Of a stretch of DNA of 64,000 bases, positions 1-12,861 are shown in pieces (the stretch's first letter is position 1; the number at the start of each line of letters is the position of its first letter). The stretch is taken from positions 31,102,326 to 31,166,325 of the forward strand of contig NC_059362.1 in the NCBI RefSeq assembly GCF_019703515.2, given 5' to 3'. This DNA is from Myxocyprinus asiaticus. Lineage: Eukaryota > Chordata > Actinopteri > Cypriniformes > Catostomidae. The position numbers and the translations under genes are program-made. The notes beneath the pieces are model-generated. The model saw only the letters and a list, made by a program, of their open reading frames with translations. It was not told where the DNA came from and did not search any database.

Positions 1-899
1 CTGCAATTAATTCATTAATTCATTTTGCCTTTTAGACAGCTCTAATATTTTTATTTAACATTCGTGTTTTATAGGTTTAAAAAGCAACACCAGGATACCC
101 CTGGTTGTGAATTACTGAAGTAAGCAATTAAAAACAAGTTCAGTGAGGATAATAATGCTGTTTGGTTAATGGGAGAGAAGACAACATAAAAATAAATTAT
201 GTATAAAGTTACAGAAAATGACTTGTGAGGTTCTGGCAAATGTCCCGAGAAGATAAACTGGGCACTCTTTCAAACACTGTCTCTTTTTCTCTCTATAAGA
301 AACCCACTCCAGCTCAGGTGACACACTTTTTGCCTTACGTTCTTGATTCTGTCCCAACGTGGCCATTTCACTGCGCACCTAGGAACATTGCCATTGCAAT
401 TTACCCCTAAACTACCTCCAGATGGATGCCACCATGCAATATGCTCTTTGCCTCAACACAAAAGACAACATTTTTCCATCTAAGAAACAGTACAAAAAAA
501 GAGGTATGTAAATAATACTGGTTATTTGATGAATGTTGTAGTAAAATTTGTAAGCTTTAGACATAGCTGCATTAATGCTGACCACTTCATCTCCATTCAT
601 ATTGTCTTCTCTCAATGAGAGAAGAGAAGAGAAGAGAAGAGAAGATAAAAACAGTTCTAAGCTGAACAGAACTCATACAGGACCTGGATGAGTTCCACTA
701 ACAGGGGCAATTTCCTGCCTACACACACTAAACCCTTTAATGTTTTCGTTGATTAGTAAACATGGGCAGTACACTGGTCTAGCAGCTTTGAAGTTCTGCC
801 AGCATACCTCAAACAAGAAACTTGTGGTTTTATCGGTGATGACCTCACAGAACAAATGAGACTGGTACATATACTACAAAATATACATTTGGACACATA

Positions 900-2130
900 C
901 AGTGCATCCAGAAAGTATTCACAGCGCTTCACTTTTTCCACATTTTGTTATGTTACAGCCTTATTCCAAAATGGATTAAATTCATTATTTTCCTCAAAAT
1001 TCTACAAACAATACCCCATAATGACAAAGTGAAAGAAGTTTGTTTGAAATCTTTGCAAATGTATTGCACCTTTGGCACCAATTACTGCCTCAAGTCTTTT
1101 TGAGTATGATGCTACAAGCTTGGCACACCTATTTTTGGGCAGTTTCTCCCATTCTTCTTTGCAGCACCTCTCAAGCTCCATCAGGTTGGATGGGGAGCGT
1201 CGGTGCACGGCCATTTTCAGATCTCTCCAGAGATGTTCAATCGGGTTCAAGTCTGGGCTCTGGCTGGGTCACTCAAGGACATTCACAGAGTTGTCCCGTA
1301 GCCACTCCTTTGTTATCTTGGCTGTGTGCTTAGGGTCGTTGTCCTGTTGGAAGATTAACCTTTGCCCCAGTCTGAGGTCCAGAGCGCTCTGGAGCAGGTT
1401 TTCATCAAGGATGTCTCTGTACATTGCTGCATTCATCTTTCACTAGATCCTGACTAGTCTCCCAGTTCCTGCCGCTGAAAATCAACCCCACAGCATGATG
1501 CTGCTACCACCATGCCTTACTGTAGGGATGGTATTGGCCAGGTGATGAGCGGTGCCTGGTTTCCTCCAGACATGACACTTGCCATTCAGGCCAAAGAGTT
1601 CAATCTTAGTTTCTCATGGTCTGAGAGTCCTTCAGGTGCCTTTTGGCAAACTCCAGGCGGGCTGTCATGTGCCTTTTACTGAGGTGGCTTCCGTCTGGCC
1701 ACTCTACCATACAGGCCTGATTGGTGGAGTGCTGCAGAGATGGTTGTTCTTCTGGAAGGTTCTCCTCTCTCCACAGAGAAACACTGGAGCTCTGTCAGAG
1801 TGACAATCGGGTTCTTGGTCACCTCCCTGACTAAGGCCCTTCTCCCCCGATCGCTCAGTTTGGCCGGGCGGCCAGCTCTAGGATGCACCTGAGCTCAATT
1901 TTGAATGTCATGGCAAAGGCTGTGAATACTTATGTACATGATTTTTTTTCGTTTTTTTGTTTTTAATAAATGTGCAAAGATTTCAAACAAACTTCTTTCA
2001 CATTGTCATTATGGGGTATTGTTTGTAGAATTTTGAGGAAAATAATGAATTTAATCAATTTTGGAATAAGGCTGTAACATAACAAAATGTGGAAAAAGTG
2101 AAGCGCTGTGAATACTTTCCGGATGCACTG
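900..2130 (-). mobile_element. Tc1-like DNA transposon, decayed, with 160-bp terminal inverted repeats
   Basis: Element of 1,231 bp flanked by TA (898-899 and 2131-2132). Terminal inverted repeats of about 160 bp: 900-1059 begins CAGTGCATCCAGAAAGTATT and 1971-2130 ends with its complement, with only scattered mismatches. TA target and long inverted repeats are typical of Tc1/mariner. The transposase between them runs on the minus strand and is broken. Confidence 0.93.
1060..1890 (-). pseudogene. Tc1 transposase remnant
   Basis: Degenerate DDE transposase inside the element. The minus-strand piece near 1676-1888 keeps the Paired-like, DNA-binding end (GRPAKLSDRGRRALVREV). The piece at 1062-1250 keeps the C-terminus including [12 protein letters not shown], which carries the third acidic catalytic residue. 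Middle segments are in several frames with stops, so no functional enzyme is encoded. Confidence 0.85.
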
Positions 2131-2135
2131 TATTA

Positions 2136-2385
2136 GGGCAGTGGTGGCTCAGCAGTTAAAGGCTCTGGGTTACTCACCAGAAGGTCGGGGGTTCAAACCC
2201 CAACACTGCCAAGATACCACTGTTGGGCCCTTGAGCAGGGCCCTTGACCCTATCTGCTCCAGGGGCACTGTGTCATGGCTGACCCTGCACTCTTACCCCA
2301 GCTTTGCTGGGATATGTGAAAACAAAGAAATTTCACTGTATATATGAAAATGTATAATGTGTGACAATAATAAATATTACTTTCT
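2136..2385 (+). repeat. tRNA-derived SINE
   Basis: Head with RNA polymerase III boxes: A box TGGCTCAGCAG (2145-2155) and B box GGTTCAAACCCC (2190-2201). The central core has the GGGCCCTTGAGCAGGGCCCTT type hairpin, and the tail ends in ATAATAAA. It sits directly against the end of the Tc1 element. A common fish SINE type; exact family name not assigned. Confidence 0.85.
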
Positions 2386-2444
2386 TCATATTATGATTAT
2401 TTATTATTACTATTTTCTACATTTCATAATAATAAAGGCCACTA

Positions 2445-2785
2445 CGCATTGACCAAAAATATTAAAAACATCAAAACTATTAAGTTACCACTCTTTGTTT
2501 AGATTACAACTCTGCACACTCGTGACATTTTGTCAAAAAACTCTATGAGGTATCCATGCGCTTGGGATAGTTTTTAAACAGTATTGAAGGAGTTCCCATG
2601 AATGTTGGACACTTTTCCTTCTTCAAATTCATCCATTTAATTTTTTTTATTTTTATTAAAATTCAGTTTTATAAAAGAAATGCATATGTAGGCACAACTG
2701 ATGTTTGTCTACAAAACTAATTTCAAGTATTTACTGTAAGTATAAGCCTTTAGATCGAGAGGTTTGTAAGATCATGAGATTGCAC
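2445..2785 (+). repeat. Decayed copy of the 50129-50644 MITE family
   Basis: Shares the internal blocks TTAAACAGTATTGAAGGAGT and GTCTACAAAACTAATTTCAA, in the same order and orientation, with the complete element at 50129-50644. Ends are degraded. Confidence 0.65.
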
Positions 2786-2847
2786 TCTGAGGCAAGAGTG
2801 GGCAGCTGACCAGGCAGCCATGCAAAACATACACAAACACACTTTAA

Positions 2848-3253
2848 AGGTGCACTCAGTAACTTTTGTCTTTGTGTCATTTTAAACTTATATTAACTCC
2901 TAGTGGCTTGGATGCAGCATCATTTAAAATCAATAGTTTTCAGTGTCAGATGCAAGAAATGTAGTATTCATGGTCAGCCATGATTACTTTAATCAATGAG
3001 TGAAAGTGTCAAATAACAGGACGGTTACTAAGATTAAACGAGTAGTATTCAGCTTGTCATGAGATTCTAACATGGCAGCCCCCATGTGCGAACCCTCTAC
3101 ATGTAGAATAAAACAGCTTTTATAAGGTTACTGATGTGACTGGAGTCTTCATTTTAATGTGAGTGGTTATGATTTCCTACATATATTGCAAAATTACAAG
3201 TCATGTCTTTAGGAGTTCAACTTTTTTATTGAGGAAAAAATTAGAGTTCACCT
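2848..3253 (+). repeat. TTAA-flanked MITE, copy 1
   Basis: About 406 bp beginning AGGTGCACTCAGTAACTTTT after TTAA (2844-2847). The right end is mutated (GAGTTCACCT then CTAA). Interior matches the copies at 52796-53213 and 60788-61184, including ATGGCAGCCCCCATGTGCG and AATAAAACAGCTTTTATAAG. Confidence 0.85.
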
Positions 3254-4269
3254 CTAAATGTTGAAAAGGAATCAGTTTGTAAAATTTCTGCCACACCAGG
3301 TGAGTAGTCACTGAGAGAGTTCTAACCCCCCTTCCCATCCTTGTGAGCATGGCGCCTCATCTAACACACACTCGAATAACTCATGTTCACATGCTTCAAA
3401 ACCTATGGGACAACTTAGCGATACTAATTATCCTACAGCTTTAAATTCCAGTTGTAATGAAAATGTCAGTTTTTTGTGGTTGTGAATATATGTCTGAGAG
3501 AGATGTGTGTGCATTCATGAAGATAAAGAAGAATTTTTCAGTTCATGTCACATAACACAATATTAAATTCACGTAAAAGAACAGATAAAAAAATCCAACT
3601 ATAATAGCATACCATTTAAAAGCTCACTTATGACAAAGGGCATGACTATTAAAGCCACATAAATCAGACAGGTATGTTTAGTATGAAAGATATATCCATG
3701 GTAAGGATAAAAAAGCCATGGTATTGCCAAACATCAGAAAACAGAGATGTAGTTAAACGTGCCTGCAGGAGCAGAAAGGATCTTAAAAGGAAAATTACTG
3801 TATGTGGAGAAGGTCTGATGTGATTATATTCTCTGTTGTCTATCATTTGTCAAGAGAAGCCCCATTCCTATCATGTTATTTTGGCCTGTTTATGAGTGTC
3901 TCTGTCATGTGTGTTTCTTTAAGATTGCAAATTCTTGAAATGGTTACTTAGAGGTGTGAGATATGTGTAGAGTTGTTATAAATGAAGTTTGTTATGGAAT
4001 TAATGTTTAGATGCAGGGTGAAATCTGTGCAGATCTGAGCTGATGATGTGTTTTATAAGTGCATAATATTTTTAAACTAAGGAATTAACTATGTTAAGTT
4101 GATCAGTTGCAAGGTTTGTGTCACATTCAGAATTCAATTGAAAATTCCTTTTAATTTCCAATTCAGTTCCTGAATTTGAAATGATTTTGCCAACAGGATG
4201 CAGAAATATAATTCAATATTTGAATACAAGGAAGTATAATTAAAATAAAAATACAATTCAGAGAAACTG

Positions 4270-6006
4270 ATGCACAATCGCTCTATTCCCACATCCCATC
4301 CTCTGTTTTCCTCTTTCCTCTCTCTGGGACAGAGGTCTCCAAAGTGCTTCATTCTAACCATCCTACCATCGGTCCCCATGACCCTATCCCCTCCCATCTT
4401 CTACAAGCTGACTCTCCATCAATCATGCCCGCATCCACACACATATTCAACATGTCTTACAACTGAACACATTCCAGCAGGCTTGAGTAACCCCACTGAT
4501 TAAAAAACCAACACATAACCCCACAGTGGTCATTGACTACAGACTGGTCTCTCTCCTACCTTTCCTGTATAAAACTCTTGAAAGAGTTGTATTCAACCAG
4601 TTGTCTGCTTTTCTTTTGCAGAACAACCTACTTGACAGACATCAGACTGGCTTCAAAAAAGAACACTCAACGGAGACTGCCCTTTTGTAATAGCTGAAAC
4701 CCTGCGAGTGGCGAGAGCTAATTCCAAATCATCTGTCCTCATCCTCCTTGACCTGTATGCTGTTTACGACACAGTGAACCCTCTCCGACCTGGGCATCAC
4801 AGGAACTGCGCTTGGATGGTTTGAATCATACTTCACAGGCAGATCCTTCAAGGTCACCTGGAGAGCAGAGGTGTCCAAGTCACACCAGCTAATCATGTTA
4901 TTCCTCAAGGATCAGTGCTTGGACCCCTCCTGTCCTCAATCTACACTATATCACTCGGACCAATCATTGAGGCACATGGCTTTTCCTACTACTGCTACAA
5001 AAATGATTTGCAGCTTTATCTGTTGTTTCAGCCTGACAACCCAACCATCTCAGCTTGTATCTCTACCTGACTCTCTGAGATCTTGGCTTGGATGAAAGAA
5101 TGCCACCTTCACCTTAACCTTGCCAAGACAGAACTCCCTGTGATCCCTGCCAATCACAACTTCACTATTTATTCATCTTTGTTCAATTACACTACAGTAA
5201 ACCCAGACAGATCAGAACCTTGGAATGGTGTTTGAAGACCAGCTTATCTTCACAGGCCACATATCATCAATCGCCCGGGCTTGCAGGTTCGCGCTTTACA
5301 ACATCAGGAAAATTATACCTTTCCTTTCTGAATATGCTGCACAGCTCCTGGTCTGAGCTCTGGTCATTTCAAGACTGGACTACAGTAACGCTCAGTTGGC
5401 TGGCCTCCCAGATAGCATGATTAAGCCACTGCAGATGGTCCAGAGAGCAGCAGCGTATCTGGTCTTCATTCAACCAAAGAGGGCTCACGTCACCCACTTC
5501 TTGATTTCACTCCACTGGCTGCCTGTAGCTGCCCATATCAAATTCAAGACTTTGACTTTCAGGACAACCATTGGAACAGCACTCTCTTACTTCAATTCAC
5601 TCCTCCAGGTGTATGTCTCCACTCGCTCTCTGCAGTCAATGAACGAGAGGCGCCTGGTGGTCCCATCGCAAAGAGGCACAAAGTCCATTTCAAGATCATT
5701 CACTTTCTCTGTTCTTCTGTGGTGGAATGAGCTTCCAACCTCCACATGATCTGCTGAAACTATCTCAACATTCAAGAACCAGCTTAACCAATCCACTCTA
5801 ATTGCACTAACTAATAAAATAACTTTCCTTGTCTGTCTCTTTCTTCTGTACTAGCTTCTACACTACTCCACTAACTCTGTAAACTTGACAGTGCGATACT
5901 GCAGATATTGTTGACTTTTGTATGACAAATTGCTTGCTATGTTCCTCACTTGTAAGTCGGATTGGATAAAAGTGTCTGCTAAATGACCAAATATTAATGT
6001 AAATTA
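4270..6006 (+). mobile_element. L2/CR1-type LINE fragment (dead reverse transcriptase)
   Basis: Plus-strand non-LTR retrotransposon remnant with frameshifts and stops. Recognisable pieces: the reverse transcriptase start around 4620-4690 (QTGFKKEHSTETA), then SSVLILLDL near 4727-4760 (catalytic Asp box), and the C-terminal ORF at 5396-5749 with KPLQMVQRAAAYLVF, KRAHVTHFLISLHWLPVAA and ERRLVVPSQRGTKS. The 3' end TTGGATAAAAGTGTCTGCTA (5963-5982) is the conserved L2-type tail shared with SINEs in this window. The 5' part is missing, as usual for LINEs. Confidence 0.85.
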
Positions 6007-7246
6007 ACTATTTTAAGTTTAGTTTTTAATAATGCATTTAATTTGTCAGTATCATCTTCAGTATGTTATCTGAAAACAATGTTGAGGACATTATGAGGTG
6101 CTATATGGCAACATTAAAATTTGTTTGAATTTTGTCCAACGCTGCTCAGTACAAAAATACATAGATTACTCTCATTCTTACACTGGGCATAGGATGAGTT
6201 AATAGACAAAATGTTGTGGACTGAATTAACTAGTAACTTTAAAAAGAAAAAAAAGTCCAAGTTAATGTTCAGGTTTAATGTGTCTGGGAAACTGGCCATT
6301 TATGTTTTACGAATAACAGATATGTGCAATAATTCAGTCACAATCCTTAGTTGACTAATGTAATTCAGTATAGCAACGTTTTCATCTGAGTGGTTTCTTT
6401 CAAAGCTTAGAGCATTTAGCATCACAATTGACTTGTTCTAAATAAAAGGCAAGCATGGCTAATCAATTCCTGAACATTCTGCCCAAATTGTTGAGTGGGA
6501 TTGTTGTGGCCTGTCATGACATATTACCTCAAGAGCCTCAACAAATTTCCAAACATACAGCCAGACTCTTGTTCCTCTCCCAAACACTCATTGTGCAACA
6601 ACAATATTTTCTTAATAGAAGACTAATGAGCATGACTATGAGTACAATAATGAGTAGAATATGCCTGTGAATATCTTGAAAATTATAATAGCTGCTGTCT
6701 CTTGCCATCTCTCTAGTCTGATGTAGCTCTGCTGAAAAACCTACACTCACACCTTTGCAACAATATTAGCATTCTCAGCCAGATCTTTATGTTTGGACTT
6801 GTGCCGACTGAGAACTCACTTCACTGAGGACTGCTGCTTATCTAGGTGCCAACACAGACATGACTGAAAAATGAGAGGACAACAAAAGAAGAAAAGAGAG
6901 GGAAAGCACAGAATTCACAGAGAGCATGTGAAAAGGGATGGAAATTGGCTTAATGTGCTAAATGTCAGGAAATTATAATGTGATAAAATCTAATTCAATT
7001 TTATTCCTAAAATCGTGTTTAATAGCTGAATTCCTTGTGAAGAACTACACTACACACAATCCTGAAGAAAGATCCACCAATAAGAGAAGCCGCTGTAACC
7101 ATGGAAATTTAAATAGAAACAAAAGAGCTCATTTACAATCTTCCACATTTTGAGTCAGTCTTCCTACACTCTCAAACTACTTATATATTTATATATGGGT
7201 CGATGACAAATAAGGTTGTCCGAGGTGATAAAAATTAGAAATCTTT

Positions 7247-7679
7247 TTTTTTTTTTTTGTGGATTTTTCTCCACTTTTCTCCCCAATTTAGAATGCTCAA
7301 TTCCCAATGTGCCCTAAGTCCTCATGGTGGTGTAGTGACTCGCCTCAATCCAGGTGGCGGAGGATGAATCTCAGTTGCCTCTGCGTCTGAGACTGTCAAT
7401 CCGCGCATCTTATCACGTGGCTTGTTGAGTGCATGTGGAGGCTTCACGCTATTCTCTGCGGCATCCATGCACAACTCACCATGTGCCCCACCGAGAGCGA
7501 GAACCACTTTAGAGCGACCACGAGGAGGTTACCCCATGTGACTCTACCCTCCCTAGCAACTGGGCCAATTTGGTTGCTAAGGAGACCTGGCTGGAGTCAC
7601 TCAGCATGCCCTGGATTCGAACTTATGACTCCAGGGGTGGTAGTCAGCGTCTTTACTCGCTGAGCTACCCAGGCCCCCC
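7247..7679 (-). repeat. 430-bp tRNA-derived SINE, copy 1, with target duplication
   Basis: Minus-oriented copy. On the minus strand the head reads GGCCTGGGTAGCTCAG (A box) and GTTCGAATCC (B box). It is flanked by an imperfect 16-bp target site duplication, AAAATTAGAAATCTTT (7231-7246) and AAAATGAGAAATCTTT (7680-7695). Same family as 28210-28650 and 42267-42696. Confidence 0.92.
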
Positions 7680-8977
7680 AAAATGAGAAATCTTTAAAAA
7701 AAAAAAATCTAGTCACATGTGTCAAGTTTGTATAAATTTAATCTTTGTGTCCATGTTGGTTTCATAAATTATGGAAAAACATTTATATCATTTTCTACAA
7801 ATAAAATAAAAATGTCAAGTGGTGCAACCATTAGATAAAAGGTACTAAATACTATCCTTTCACCCTGAATAGTGAATGTGAGTGTACTTAATCATTAATT
7901 ACAAAAAAAGTTTGCAAACAAAATAGTTTTTCAAGGTGAATATTAATATTAAATAATATAAAGTAGTTTTCTTAGGGTTACTCCATTTGACCTGAACAAA
8001 AGGTGCCCTAATAAAAAATCTCAAAATATCTGGCATTTTTACACACATATTTATTTTGTCATATGACAACAAAATGGCTATCTGCATGTTGGTTACACCA
8101 CATGACTTTGATTTAGTGGAAAAAGTTTTAATTAGTTTTCTCTGATTTTTGTTTATTTATTTTTTTTAGAATTAATAATAAAAGATTATTCCAACTACTT
8201 TTGAGGATGTGCAAAACTACCAATTTTTCAAGAAAGTGATCTTCTTGAAATGTATTGTTGATGTAGCGCTTTGATTGCTGTAACAACAGCGTATAAAAAG
8301 ACTAAACCTCAAGCATTACAGATGAAACTTTTTACTTTTATTCACTATATTGCGCAACAAGCTCTCATCACGCAAAAATGCTCTCCAAGTAGTTGCATCT
8401 CTTAATTAATTTGAAAATTTAATTGAAATTGTGCCTCCCAATAAAACCACCACCACTAAAAATATGTTAGTAGTTGACCCCATTAATTGACTAGTCAGTT
8501 GCTGGATTTAAGCTCCAGAAAAAATATCAAAATGACTTTGAGTTCAGAAATTGAAAACATGTTCATCATAGCAGAGGAGTTTAAGTAATTGCAATTTTTA
8601 TGTATAATACTTTGAAATCGCATTTGTATGAATTGCATTTTTAATGTAATTATTTAATGATTGCATTTTTAATGTATAATAAATATAGTATGTTTAATGA
8701 ATTAAAAAAAAAACTTTACAGATCTGCACAAAAAAATTAGCATCACATCATTGACCCATTTATCTAAATATTTTGCAATGAACAAAGTATACTATTTTAT
8801 ACTTACAATCAATGGTTAAAAGTCAACAGTTATATATTGTAGTCATTTGCCATCTGAGTCTTTCACAATTTTTAAATACATTCTTGCTTAAAATCAATGG
8901 TTGTATCATTGATCAACCATTCACTGCTCTATTCTACACAGAGTAAAAAGGGGAGGGATTAGAAGAGAGCTGCTGAC

Positions 8978-9131
8978 CAGATATCTCTCTTCATCTTTCA
9001 TCTGGGGTGTGCGGATCAAGTGATTCTGTTCTCCTCTCCAGTCCCCAAAACGCCGGAAAAAGTAATTGGACAGGAAACGGTTAATGGGATCCCTGATGAT
9101 GTTTATGTAGACAGGCTGCTCTATCCTAAAC
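8978..9131 (-). CDS. ust: UST exon 5, 3'-phosphate-binding segment
   Basis: 154-nt exon of uronyl 2-O-sulfotransferase. The minus-strand acceptor has a long pyrimidine tract (TTTTTCTCCTCCTTTCTCAG) and the donor is GTCAGC. After one base completing an Arg codon there are 51 codons beginning FRIEQPVYINIIRDPINR, continuing FLSNYFFRRFGDWRGEQN and ending KDEERYL in phase 0. INIIRDPxxRFLSNYFF is the 3'-phosphate (PAP) binding motif (RDPxxRxxS). UST continues with an Asp-Ile-Asn-Glu-Cys stretch in the next exon; I found no such exon in positions 1-8977, so the 3' end of the gene is off the left edge. The plus-strand ORF covering this place is an antisense shadow. Confidence 0.97.
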
Positions 9132-9254
9132 CTGAGAAAGGAGGAGAAAAAGAGTATGTGCCATCCATTAATTTAAAAACAAACAAAAGTTTGGCTGGGT
9201 TTTCACTTGGACTTGATCAGATACATTCAGATAAATAATTCCTGATTTACTTAC
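9132..9254 (-). other. ust: UST intron 4, 123 nt
   Basis: Very short intron between the exons at 9255-9334 and 8978-9131: starts GTAAGT, ends CTCCTTTCTCAG in gene sense, with an unusually clean pyrimidine tract. It contains no repeat insertion. Confidence 0.93.
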
Positions 9255-9334
9255 CTTGTGAAATTGAGATAATGAACATGTCTGGTGTACAGAAAAGGCT
9301 GCGGAATAGTGCTGATGTTTTTCATCAACTCCAC
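9255..9334 (-). CDS. ust: UST exon 4, candidate catalytic-histidine segment
   Basis: 80-nt exon of uronyl 2-O-sulfotransferase. Minus-strand acceptor is ATTTTTGGCAG and donor GTAAGTAA. It reads VELMKNISTIPQPF then LYTRHVHYLNFT, with two bases left over that are completed by the first base of the next exon to give Arg. The TRHVHYL segment aligns by eye with the HS2ST1 segment that holds its catalytic histidine, so the first histidine here is the candidate base (family inference). NIS and NFT are N-glycosylation sequons. A second frame is also open across this short exon, but only this one joins in phase to both neighbours and matches UST. The following intron is just 123 nt. Confidence 0.95.
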
Positions 9335-10762
9335 CTGCCAAAAATTATATACACAAAAAAACAGAGATCAAAATGCACATTGCTTAAACATCCATGAGCA
9401 TCTCTTCATCCAACAACACTGAACACCCACAAACAAAAGTTTAGAACAAATTAGACTTGAAGTCAAAGTGTGTCATTTTTTCAATGTTAAAATAATTTCT
9501 CCAATCCCAGTTTAATACAGCTATGAGTAAGCCATGAGTACATTGATTCCCTTCAAAAGTGTAAACACTGTGGTTCTTTGGCGCTATTAAAACATTACTA
9601 TGTTAGTTTGAGCGGCCGTCCAGCCTGACATAGCAACATTGGCTCAACCAATGGCGAAAGTTTGGAGCGAAACTATCTGTTTGGCCAAACAATGGAAGTC
9701 ACTGTTTAATAAAACCATCACTATTTTTGTAATTCCATTTGGTGATGCTTATGGCACTGAAATTACAAGCTTCAGCTTTAATTCTTTGATGCTGCTGTCC
9801 AACAATCTGTGTTAAAGCCACAGGAGCTCAGTATGATAGCAGAACATTACTGTGGGATTTTGGCCGAGTTCTAGGACAGAGAATCTAACAAGCTTTGAAA
9901 CAACCAGATCACATGTGTTCTGTACTGTCTTCAGCAGCCCACCGCAGAAATACGCTACTTCTTCAGCCACCGTAGTGGATCTATTTCAAATGTTAAATGA
10001 AACATTTAACAACATTCTGAACAGACCTAATCTATCTAACAGAATCAGAATCACACACACAAAGGAAACATTCCTCACATGAATGGCGCATGGTGCAGTG
10101 GAAAGTTATTAGGTCATCTGAGGAGGCTGCCTTTTCATTACATTAATGTTTCCTAATGAAGGCCAGCTGGGGCCCCAGTCAGCTCTGATAGAGCCTGTGT
10201 GTCCCTAAACTTATGTTACAGTCTCTAAAAAAAAAAGAAAAAAAAAAAGAAAAACACACACATACACATAAGGAGACTTATAACTCTCCCTATAACAGAT
10301 CACCACATGGGGAGTGAGTGTGCGTAATGTTGGCCTGGTGGTGCTGGGTTGGTGTGTGTATAGAAAGGGCCACCCTCCGAGCTGCAATCTCATACCCAAA
10401 TCATAACTACTCTAAGCTAGTGGCTCTCAACTGGTTTTGCTTCAGGAGCAACAAAGATTTTACATTGGACTTCAATTGGCGACCCAACACAGTTTGAAAA
10501 TTGTAAAAAGGTAAACAAAAATGTCCTTAAAATCAAATATTGAACAGTATTAAAATGACCATGATCTGAATAGGCCCAACAATATGTATTAATATGACAA
10601 ACTATAATTGAAAACTGACCATTCTGCAAATGCATAAATAACAGCAGAAGTGTGATTTAACAGCATAATGTGGAAGAAACACTGGGCAAAATGTTGTATT
10701 AGTATCAGCCAATGAATATGCACAAAATAAAAATAAATAAATAAATACTTCAGTGTTTGATT

Positions 10763-10765
<3 letters not shown>

Positions 10766-10797
<32 letters not shown>
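10766..10797. repeat. CA microsatellite
   Basis: Uninterrupted (CA)n dinucleotide run in UST intron 3. Confidence 0.95.
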
Positions 10798-10801
<4 letters not shown>

Positions 10802-11721
10802 ATAAGAAAAGTGTTTTCTCCTCCCATTTAAAAGTTGAAAAACCTATTTATTTTGCTATCCAAAGAATGCATGATTATATGGTCAGCTGCATTTTAGTAG
10901 ATGAATGTTTATTTTTTTTAACCTGCTGATAGGACCGCAAGCCTAACATACCTATTTTGGGGTTGCCACAGAACTAAACCTTCTTTTCTCTTGACTTGAC
11001 CTATCTCCCTGTCAACCACCTAACCACACTGTAACAAGTGCACAGCTCTAGACTTCAAGCTTGGGCCAAAAGCTCTTGTTACACATCTTTAATCAAATAC
11101 TCAAAAGCCAAAAAACACAAAGTGTGTGCCCATAAAGACCTAGGGTAGTGACATCAACTTAATGAGATAATTTCCTGTGCTGCACAGGCTGTTATGGGCA
11201 CACAAATGGCCTACAGTGTACTGTACCTCTAAAGCAATGATATAAAAGGTGTTGGTAGGACCACATCACAAGCAACACCTCAGGGTGTGTAGCACTGTTT
11301 AAACAGTAAAAAGTTTAGTGTGTCTTGAGGCTTATTAAAAATGTACAGGTCCTTTTAGAAGGAAATTAATGCATAACACCCAATGCAGTTTGACCTAATG
11401 CATATATTTTCTTACACACAATTGAGGTTACTGAGGTCACTTGTCAAGAGCACCCCAACCTAATATTTATCAGTTTTTTGTTTCCCCTTCCTTTAACTGG
11501 TTCACTTTCCCCACCAATGTTTTCCTCATGACCTATCTCTAACCCATTTTCTTCTTCACTTGTGCATCCATTAATGACAGAAGCTGCCAAGACTTGTTCT
11601 GGACAATCACATGATTATTTAAGGGAGAGGTTGTTAATATGTACTTGTCTGTTTAAAAGGGCTGTTAAAAACAGACTACACACTCCCTCTAAACACACAT
11701 GTAATCCTGCTTCTCAAAATG

Positions 11722-12090
11722 AGAGTCTGGCCATTCTCCATTGACCTCTCTCATCAACAAGGCATTTTCATCCACAGAACTGCTGCTCACTTGTTGTTTT
11801 TCGCACCATTCTCTATACACTCTAGAGATTGTTGTGCGTGAAAATCCCAGGAGATCAGCAGTTACAGAAATAGTCATACCAGCCCATCTGGCAACAACAA
11901 TCATGCCACGGTCAGAATCACTGAGATCACTTTTTTCCCCATTCTGATGGTTGATGTGAACATAAACTGAAGCTCCTGACCCATATCTGCATTATTTTAT
12001 ACATTACACTGCTGCCACACGATTGGCTGATTAGATAATCGCATGAATAAGCAGATGTACAGGTGTTCCTATTAAAGTGGCCAGTGATAT
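11722..12090 (-). mobile_element. Tc1-derived deletion fragment (arm type A)
   Basis: Minus-strand remnant. Its ORF at 11689-11904 begins MIVVARWAGMTISVTADLLG, the helix-turn-helix start of a Tc1-like transposase. It ends at 12056-12090 with GTTCCTATTAAAGTGGCCAG, a mutated form of the CACTTTATTAGGAAC terminus. The catalytic domain is absent. Confidence 0.85.
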
Positions 12091-12861
12091 GATATATGTA
12101 GTTATTTCAATATAGAGAATACTGTATACTAAGTTCTTCTGAGAACACACTAAAATCACATTTGCTTTCTCTTTCATAAGCTAAATTATGAAAGACGATT
12201 ATATCTCATCTTTCTCAACACACACCAGTGTTCAGGACAGTTAGCCTTTCTTTTTGCTCAAGTGATGGCAATGAAACCTTTATGAGTACTGAGCTTGTTC
12301 CTGTAAATACACGTTTAATATTAGCTTTGAGTATTTACACCAAACCAATTTACTTTCCAAAAGTTATGAATATGCATCACACACACATTAAACATTTTAT
12401 TCTGGGATGCTGAAAGGTATCATAATCTTCAGATAAAATTGTGTGTACTCAGGGATATGGACACATTCTGTCAATATATCTTTTTTTCTCACTTTTATTA
12501 CTCTCTCCTACCTGCTCAACAAACCTATATGATTGTTATTTAATTAGCAGAGTTTATTTAAGCTTTTCATACGTTGAGTTTAACTGTATGGAGGTGTGGC
12601 GGCTTGACTCTAACCAAGAGGCATGACAGAATGTTTTCCTTTCCTCTCCGCAAAGGAAGAAATTGTGTGTTTTCCTCCACAATGAGTGCCATTCGGATGT
12701 GTTTCATTGACATTGGCATTCGGCAAGCATTTCCCTTAGCAAACACCTTTAGTTAATCATATTAACAAGTTTTCTTCTTTGTATGCTTTTCATCTTAGCA
12801 TGCTTTACAACTTTTTCTGAGGCATTATTTTGTCCAGGCACACACTCACCCATCAACTGAC

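Larger units (their letters stand above)
1..8977 (-). other. ust: UST intron downstream of exon 5 (partial)
   Basis: Intron sequence following the donor at 8977. It holds the Tc1 remnant (900-2130), a tRNA-derived SINE (2136-2385), a decayed MITE (2445-2785), a TTAA MITE (2848-3253), an L2-type LINE fragment (4270-6006) and a 430-bp SINE (7247-7679). Between these (1-899, 3254-4269, 6007-7246, 7696-8977) I see AT-rich sequence with a short GAGAA run (616-645) and no supportable gene, RNA gene or exon. Confidence 0.8.
9335..12861 (-). other. ust: UST intron 3
   Basis: 3,527-nt intron bounded by donor GTCAGT (12856-12861) and the acceptor CAG at 9335-9337. It contains a CA microsatellite (10766-10797), an A-rich run near 10228-10255 and a Tc1-derived fragment (11722-12090). 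In 9338-10765, 10798-11721 and 12091-12855 I see no gene or recognised repeat. Confidence 0.88.

Noticed and set aside
9020..9238. Plus-strand 72-codon ORF with an apparent splice acceptor (CTCCTCTCCAG) and donor (GTATGT)
   Set aside because: It is antisense to UST exon 5; the minus strand gives a clear known protein with matching splice phases.
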